Below, one piece after another: positions 5,689 to 10,583 of a DNA stretch of 10,583 nucleotides. The stretch covers positions 13,356-23,938 of the forward strand of contig QHXU01000151.1 in NCBI GenBank assembly GCA_003223065.1, given 5' to 3'. Under the pieces are notes generated by a model that had not been told where the DNA came from, did no database searches, and saw only the letters and a program-made list of their open reading frames with translations. The first letter of the stretch is position 1; each line of letters starts with the position of its first letter. Source of the stretch: Acidobacteriota bacterium (GTDB lineage Bacteria > Acidobacteriota > Terriglobia > Bryobacterales > Bryobacteraceae). The position numbers and the translations under genes are program-made.

Positions 5689-8600
5689 ATGATACGGCTC
5701 TCATTGGTTCTGGGCACCCTCTATGCAATGGCTGCGGGGGCCGTTGCGCAAGACCTCAGCGCAGAGGCCTGGCAACTTGAAAGCAAGGGTGAGGCCCTCC
5801 AGGCTCGCGAACGGCTGCAAAAAGCCGCGGAAGCATCCCCCAACGACGCAGGCGTGTTGCGCGCTTATGCCGAGTTTCTCGACCGGCACCGTGATCCCGC
5901 GGCTCGCGAAATATACACCAGGTTGGAGCAAGCGTTGGCGCGGAGCGGCGCCAGCAACCAGGAGCGCGCGGCCGTGGCCCGGCGCCAGGCGATCTTAGAT
6001 TTGTTGGCCGGCGACCGCGAAGCCGCGGTCCGCCACGTCGAGGCGTATCGAACAGCGGGCGGGAACGGCCTGGCGCTGCCGCAGTCCGCGGCACCCGACG
6101 CGGCGAAACCGAATTTCATCGAGATTCCCGGACCCCTGCGCTCATTTGCGCGGATGGCGGCGCTTTCTCCCGACCTGAAACCCGACGATCTGCTACCCGC
6201 TCTGGCGCGCAACGTCGTAACCAACGGCTACCAAGCTGCCAATTCCAATGAAGCTCTAGAGCAAACCGAGTACCTGAAGCTGGTGGTGCGCTACCTTTCC
6301 CAGGCGCGTGAATTGGAGCGGTTGGCGACGCAGGACAAGAACATTCGCATCGAAACCTGCGAATCGAACGAGACCGGCGACTTGCTGCGTGTGCTGGGCT
6401 ATCGCATGCGCGGCGGGTGCGGTTCGGACGTCGTGCTCGAGACCGTGAACGCCACGCGCGCGTTTCTGACCATTGATTCGGGATTCCCGCTGGCGGAACT
6501 GGAGCAGGCTTTGCGCACCAACCGGCCGTTTGTGCTGGATTATCATCGCACGCGCGTCCCGATTCTCTACAATGCCGACTACTGGCTCTCCGCCAAGGAG
6601 AAGACCAGCGGCGAGTTTATCGATGCCTTCATTTCGGATCCGTCCCTATGCCGGCTGTATCTGGGCATGTCGAAGCTGGATCCACAGACGGCCAAGGCTT
6701 TGCGCGAGGAAATTCCCGCCGCGCGTCTCAAGGTTTACGCCCACGTGCTCGACTTTTTCGGAGCGATGTTCCAGATCTCCGACGGCAAAGCTCTGGTGCC
6801 GGGAGGCGCGCGCACGGAAAAGACCTGGGCTGAAATGGCCGGCGTGCCACCCGAAAAAGGCGCAGCGTTCTTCGAAAGGCTGATTTCACGGGATGACGGT
6901 TGGATGGCCAGTTACTTCGACGCGCTGGCGCGCATCAACGGTCCGGTGAAGGATTATCTCACGGAGCCGGAGCGAATGAAGCGCTTTTACGCGGCGATTC
7001 GCGGGCGCGTCACCAGCCCGGGTCCGGCGCGGCCGGTGTTCCGGTCGAACACCGATATGCTGCTGCTGACCACCAGGCTGCGCCTGGACGCCAACGGCAA
7101 GCCACACCTGCCGGGCAGCATTGATGTATGGAAAAACCTGTTCGCCAATCACCCCCATGGGAAATACGATGCCAAGCTCACCAGATCGGCAGCCAACTGG
7201 AAGGACGCCGACGACGTTCTCGAGGCGCTGTTCGGTCTGTGCCGCAAGGCGGTGGAGAACGAGCCGCTGAAAATCTTCATGGCGTTGAGCGACGTGGAGC
7301 GCAACCGCACGAAACCGCTCGAAGTCGCCACCGTTGATCGCCTGGCGCGCGAGTACCGGCAGTTGAGCGCGCAGTATCCGCTGTTCTCCGAGGCGCCGGC
7401 GGTGTCAGACGCCACGATCATTGCGTTTCTCGATACGGTGCATGCAATCAACCAGATCCACGATGCGGGATTGCGCGCCGATGCGGCCGGGACCTTGCAA
7501 GCCCTGGTGGGATTGTGGCAGATTTTCTTGCGCCAGGAGACGATTTCGCAAGCCGATTCCGATGGAGCGCTGGCCGAGATACTGGCGCCGCTCGCGAAAG
7601 TCCAGGGCGCCCGCGATCTTTTCGACGGCGTGCGGGCGGGTGTTCGCGTGTTGTTGAAAGCGACGCATTCGCCGGAAAACGTGTCACCGCAGGACCGCAT
7701 GATCGACCTTCTGGCCGGCACGGGTACGTCCGACGGTTCGGAAGCCCATCAGACGGTGGTCGAGGACATGATTCGCGTTTTCGAGTCCCAGAGGCTGGTG
7801 TCGCTCGCCACCCTGTTTGAGCTGGCCGACAATCTGGAAAGCGTGGCCCGCGGGGAAAAGCTGAATACCGCGCTCGCGGGCAAGCTGGCAGCCAGGATCT
7901 CGGAGATCCAATTGCCTCGCAGCGCCCTGACCACACTCGAGAAGAATTCGCTTTCCTTCGGCTACTGGACGGAGAGACACATCGAAGCGCAGCGGAAGTT
8001 GAACCTGCGCGCGGCCATCGAGAAGGCGGCCAACGAGCCGTCGAAACTGAAGGAGTTGCGCGGGTCGCTCGCGCCGTTCCTGCGGGACACGCTGGTAGGT
8101 CTTAACTATATCCATTACGCGCCGCCGGGGGCGCAGGTGTTGCACACCAATCCGTTGTTCGTGCGCAGTCACGATTTCATCGGCATACAGGGCGCGCAGC
8201 AAACCTGGAAGCACACCGAGCTGTTCGGCACGGGATGGCCGGCCAATGCCGGCGGACGGCTGGTGGGGTCGCTCGCATCGCTGCCATACGCGCTGGCGGA
8301 GGCCGAACAGAACTTCCTGATTCCATCGCGAGAGCAGGCACTGATCTGGGGAGACCTGGTGCCGCAAATGATCCTCACGGCTGTGATTCCGCGCTGGTGG
8401 AGCGTCACGCCTGTGCAACTTCACTGGGTGGGTATGCACATGGCGTATGCCGACACGCTGCTGGCCGAGAGCGCGTTGAGCGCCGAGCGGCGCAAGCAGA
8501 TGATCGCCGTGCTGGACAAATACGCTCCGCCGGCACGATTGAAGAAGCTGGATTCGCTGCTGACGGCGGGCGATGTGCGCGGCGCCGCGGAGAATATCGT

Positions 8601-9054
8601 GCCGTCGGAGATGTACCTGGCCGCCGACGAACTGGCGGCGAAGGATCAGGAGTCGCCCATCGCAGGCGATATCCGCAAGCTTGCCGCGCAGGCGCCGGAT
8701 GCGGTGAGCGCGCGTTCGATCTCGCGCATATGCGGTTCGCCCAAGCCGACCCTGGCCAACTCTTATCAGCCTGAGCTGCTCAATCTGCGCACGTTCCCCA
8801 CGCTGATGGGATACTCGAGCCGCATTTTGGCCGAGAGCTGGGAATCGAATTTGCTCTATTACGCGGCGCTTGCTGATGAGGTGCACGTCCGGCCGGCACA
8901 GTTGAACGTGCTGATCCCAGCCTGGACCCAGCAAACGGTGGAAAGGATTTTTGCTACGCATCTCGAGGACTGGCCGGCGCTGTTGCGCTCGCTGCGGCTG
9001 GTAGGAGATGATGTGCGGCAGAAGGCCCGCAAGCAGTTGATGGCCGATAACTGA
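5689..9054 (+). CDS. Large exported TPR-like protein of unknown function (1121 aa)
   Basis: I do not recognise a named family for this protein. The N-terminus is a Sec-type signal peptide: a hydrophobic core at about 4-17, then AVA before QDLS, with predicted cleavage after residue 20. Residues about 24-120 are helical with a TPR-like pattern (ALQARERLQKAAEASPNDA, then a YAEFLDRHRDP helix and a third pair), so this part probably binds protein. The rest looks mostly alpha-helical and soluble, without later membrane spans. There are only five cysteines (224, 243, 321, 518, 1015); 224 and 243 flank a compact G-rich segment. Residues about 800-920 are unusually rich in aromatics and histidine (YIHYAPPG, NPLFVRSHDFIG, PRWWSVTPVQLHWVGMHMAY), suggesting a conserved functional core. 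No HExxH or other clear catalytic motif is seen. The start has a strong AAGGAG. The VWA-like gene follows after 18 bp, so the two are probably one operon. Confidence 0.9.
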   Translation: MIRLSLVLGTLYAMAAGAVAQDLSAEAWQLESKGEALQARERLQKAAEASPNDAGVLRAYAEFLDRHRDPAAREIYTRLEQALARSGASNQERAAVARRQAILDLLAGDREAAVRHVEAYRTAGGNGLALPQSAAPDAAKPNFIEIPGPLRSFARMAALSPDLKPDDLLPALARNVVTNGYQAANSNEALEQTEYLKLVVRYLSQARELERLATQDKNIRIETCESNETGDLLRVLGYRMRGGCGSDVVLETVNATRAFLTIDSGFPLAELEQALRTNRPFVLDYHRTRVPILYNADYWLSAKEKTSGEFIDAFISDPSLCRLYLGMSKLDPQTAKALREEIPAARLKVYAHVLDFFGAMFQISDGKALVPGGARTEKTWAEMAGVPPEKGAAFFERLISRDDGWMASYFDALARINGPVKDYLTEPERMKRFYAAIRGRVTSPGPARPVFRSNTDMLLLTTRLRLDANGKPHLPGSIDVWKNLFANHPHGKYDAKLTRSAANWKDADDVLEALFGLCRKAVENEPLKIFMALSDVERNRTKPLEVATVDRLAREYRQLSAQYPLFSEAPAVSDATIIAFLDTVHAINQIHDAGLRADAAGTLQALVGLWQIFLRQETISQADSDGALAEILAPLAKVQGARDLFDGVRAGVRVLLKATHSPENVSPQDRMIDLLAGTGTSDGSEAHQTVVEDMIRVFESQRLVSLATLFELADNLESVARGEKLNTALAGKLAARISEIQLPRSALTTLEKNSLSFGYWTERHIEAQRKLNLRAAIEKAANEPSKLKELRGSLAPFLRDTLVGLNYIHYAPPGAQVLHTNPLFVRSHDFIGIQGAQQTWKHTELFGTGWPANAGGRLVGSLASLPYALAEAEQNFLIPSREQALIWGDLVPQMILTAVIPRWWSVTPVQLHWVGMHMAYADTLLAESALSAERRKQMIAVLDKYAPPARLKKLDSLLTAGDVRGAAENIVPSEMYLAADELAAKDQESPIAGDIRKLAAQAPDAVSARSISRICGSPKPTLANSYQPELLNLRTFPTLMGYSSRILAESWESNLLYYAALADEVHVRPAQLNVLIPAWTQQTVERIFATHLEDWPALLRSLRLVGDDVRQKARKQLMADN

Positions 9055-9055
9055 C

Positions 9056-9064
9056 GGGGGAGGG
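9056..9064 (+). promoter_or_regulatory. Ribosome binding site deciding a TTG start (GGGGGAGGG)
   Basis: A purine run with a GGAGG core lies two bases after the stop of the 1121-aa gene and eight bases before the TTG at 9073. It supports the TTG over the ATG at 9100, which falls inside the signal-peptide core and has no comparable site. Confidence 0.65.
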
Positions 9065-9072
9065 TAACTGCG

Positions 9073-10038
9073 TTGATTCGTAGAATAGGATTGATTTGCA
9101 TGGTGGTTGGGCTGGCTGCGGCGCAAGACCGGCCTGTGTTTCGCGTGAAGGTCGACATGGTGGTGTTGAGTTTTACCATCACCGACAACAAGGGCAAATA
9201 CGTCAACGGGCTGAAACCGAGGGACCTCAAGGTCCTGGAAGACGGAATTTCCCAGAAAATCGCAACTTTCGCGGAGGGCAACAAGCCGCCGGTACAGTTG
9301 GCCGAGGATGGAAGTATGAAGCCGATCACGCTTTCGTCGGCCGGCATGGTGGATGGGCGCTCGGACGCATTCGTGGGCACTAATGTTTTCGTATTGTTCG
9401 ACACGAGCAACTACATGTACCGGGGGTTCGTCTATGCCGAAGATGCCATCGCGGATTTCATCCGCGGGTTGGATCGGGCGGATTCAGTGGCGGTGTACAC
9501 GTTCAGCCGAAACCTGTCCCGGGCCGCGCCGCTGACCAAGGAGCGCACCGATGCCATTTTCGGCCTGCGCAAGGCCGTGGCCGGCGACGATGCGGCGCTG
9601 TACAATGCGCTGCTGCTCACGCTGCGCGATGCCGCTCATATCCCCGGACGTAAAGTGGTGATCGTGTTCTCAAACGGACCGGACAACGCCAGCATGGTGG
9701 CGCCCGACGACGTGCGCGCGGTGGCCGAGGATGAGGGGATTCCGATCTACGTCATCTCGACCAATGAGGTGAATAAGGACCCCATCTCGTCCAGTGTGTT
9801 CAAGCGCATCTCCACACGGACCGGTGGAAGATCCTATTTCGCCAAAACGTGGCAGAAGCAGGTGGAAGCGTTCGAGAGCATTCGCGAGGACCTCGGCAAC
9901 TCTTACACCGTCACGTATTATCCGCAGCCGAATCCGAACGAAGGATTCCGGAAGATCGACGTGCAGGTGGCTTCCGACGTCGGCAAGAAGTATCGCGTGC
10001 AGTGCCGGCCCGGGTACCGGCCAAGAGGCGGATTCTAG
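9073..10038 (+). CDS. Exported VWFA-related Acidobacterial domain protein (degenerate metal site)
   Basis: This 321-residue protein has the layout of the VWFA-related Acidobacterial domain family (TIGR03436 type). A short signal peptide (cleavage after AAA, about residue 17, before QDRP) is followed by a beta-rich segment with the family pattern VDMVVLSFTITDNKGKYVNGL and DLKVLEDG (about 27-58). A von Willebrand A-like fold covers about 104-280 (VFVLFDTS, the RKVVIVFSNGPDN strand, IPIYVIST). The family C-terminus includes TVTYYPQPN, GFRKIDVQV and RPGYRP. VWA domains usually bind ligands through a metal held by D-x-S-x-S, a threonine and an aspartate. Here the first motif is DTSNY (110-114), the SDG aspartate is N201, and the TALYDAL-like threonine appears to be alanine (AALYNAL). 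D110 and S112 remain. It starts at TTG behind a strong ribosome site, 18 bp after the 1121-aa gene. The role is probably protein binding in the periplasm or at the cell surface. Confidence 0.88.
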   Translation: MIRRIGLICMVVGLAAAQDRPVFRVKVDMVVLSFTITDNKGKYVNGLKPRDLKVLEDGISQKIATFAEGNKPPVQLAEDGSMKPITLSSAGMVDGRSDAFVGTNVFVLFDTSNYMYRGFVYAEDAIADFIRGLDRADSVAVYTFSRNLSRAAPLTKERTDAIFGLRKAVAGDDAALYNALLLTLRDAAHIPGRKVVIVFSNGPDNASMVAPDDVRAVAEDEGIPIYVISTNEVNKDPISSSVFKRISTRTGGRSYFAKTWQKQVEAFESIREDLGNSYTVTYYPQPNPNEGFRKIDVQVASDVGKKYRVQCRPGYRPRGGF

Positions 10039-10066
10039 ACTGCGGCGATCGTAAATTGTTGGTCAG

Positions 10067-10583
10067 CTATTCTTCCCGTAAGGCGGTCAGGGGATCGATC
10101 TGCGTGGACTTGCGCGCCGGCAGATAGCACGCGAGCATCGCCAACCCTGCCAGCAGCAGCGGCGCGCCAATCAGCAGCGTCGGATCGCCGGTGGTGCTGG
10201 CGAAGGCTTCCGCGAATTGGTTGGTAATCGCGGAAAGGGCGCGCGAAACGGCAAATGCACCAGCGAAACCGAGCACGGAACCGGCCGCCACGAGCGCAGT
10301 ACCTTCCCGTAGCACCAGCCGCAACACCTGGCCGCGCCGCGCTCCGAGCGCCATCCGGATACCAATCTCTTTGCGCCGCCGCGCCACCGCATAGGCGGTG
10401 ATTCCGGCCAATCCGATTGACGCCAGGATCAACCCAAAGATACCGATGCCACCATAGGTCAACTCGCCGATGACAATCAATGAAAACATCTGGTCGATCT
10501 GTTCGCTCATGCGGTGCACGTTGAACACGGTGAGATTCGAATCGATGGCCGCCACCTCACCACGAACCGCGGCGACAGCGCCG
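10067..10583 (-). CDS. MacB/FtsX-type permease, ADOP class, C-terminal part (partial)
   Basis: The reading frame stays open to the right edge, so this is the last 171 residues of a longer protein; the GTG at 10555 is internal. Three membrane helices are visible in the FtsX order: one within GGIGIFGLILASIGLAGITAYAV, then one around ALVAAGSVLGFAGAFAVSRAL after a cytoplasmic loop, then LLIGAPLLLAGLAMLACYL. Signatures of MacB-like permeases are present: RRRKEIGIRMALGAR after the first helix, and PARKSTQIDPLTALREE at the end. The piece before the first helix (AAIDSNLTVFNVHRMSEQID) resembles the end of the extracytoplasmic domain of acidobacterial duplicated orphan permeases (ADOP). Such proteins are thought to act in ABC-type export or mechanotransmission; no partner ATPase is visible here. 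It converges on the VWA-like gene with 28 bp between stops. Whether the full protein has the duplicated ADOP form cannot be seen. Confidence 0.9.
   Translation of the reverse strand, partial: GAVAAVRGEVAAIDSNLTVFNVHRMSEQIDQMFSLIVIGELTYGGIGIFGLILASIGLAGITAYAVARRRKEIGIRMALGARRGQVLRLVLREGTALVAAGSVLGFAGAFAVSRALSAITNQFAEAFASTTGDPTLLIGAPLLLAGLAMLACYLPARKSTQIDPLTALREE

Noticed and set aside
7684..9126. A 480-codon open frame antisense to the 3' half of the 1121-aa gene
   Set aside because: Its codons align exactly with the sense codons, so antisense stops need sense TTA, CTA or TCA, which are rare in this GC-rich gene. The translation is R-, H- and Q-rich with no recognisable domain.
9100..10038. 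ATG at 9100 as start of the VWA-like gene
   Set aside because: It would remove the positively charged start of the signal peptide (MIRR) and has no good ribosome site, whereas TTG at 9073 has both.

Overview
The window is GC-rich DNA with strong G/C preference at codon third positions. It is consistent with a soil-type Acidobacteriota chromosome, perhaps Bryobacterales or Solibacter-like; this placement is inferred, because no rRNA gene is present. The best clues are at the right end. One is a secreted protein with the fold seen in 'VWFA-related Acidobacterial domain' proteins. The other is the C-terminal end of a MacB/FtsX-type permease of the ADOP class (acidobacterial duplicated orphan permease), cut by the window edge. 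Both families are strongly expanded in Acidobacteriota.

Left part (1-5066), housekeeping genes. On the + strand are the 3' end of nuoM and a complete nuoN, the last proton-pumping subunits of respiratory complex I, overlapping by 11 bp. Pointing toward them on the - strand is a two-gene unit: a Lon N-terminal (substrate-binding) domain protein followed by a HAD hydrolase, joined by an ATGA stop/start overlap. A 41-bp divergent gap then leads to + strand aroK (shikimate kinase) and, 8 bp later, a glycerate 2-kinase of the DUF4147/MOFRL family.

Middle (5063-5688). A small - strand gene encodes a basic protein with two predicted membrane segments; I do not recognise it. Its stop overlaps that of the glycerate kinase tail to tail. 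It is followed by the only sizeable intergenic region (269 bp), which carries a possible promoter, a perfect 7-bp hairpin and a strong ribosome binding site for the next gene.

Right part (5689-10583), accessory and lineage-type genes. An 1121-residue exported protein of unknown function has a TPR-like N-terminal part and a distinctive aromatic- and histidine-rich C-terminal region. It is followed after 18 bp by the VWFA-related protein, which starts at TTG. Both have signal peptides ending in A-Q-D, so the two probably work together outside the cytoplasmic membrane. The metal-site (MIDAS) residues of the VWA domain look degenerate at several positions, which suggests a metal-independent binding module. 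The ADOP permease fragment converges on this pair.

The most interesting candidate for undescribed biology is the 1121-aa/VWA secreted pair. I see no phage, IS, CRISPR, tRNA or rRNA features.
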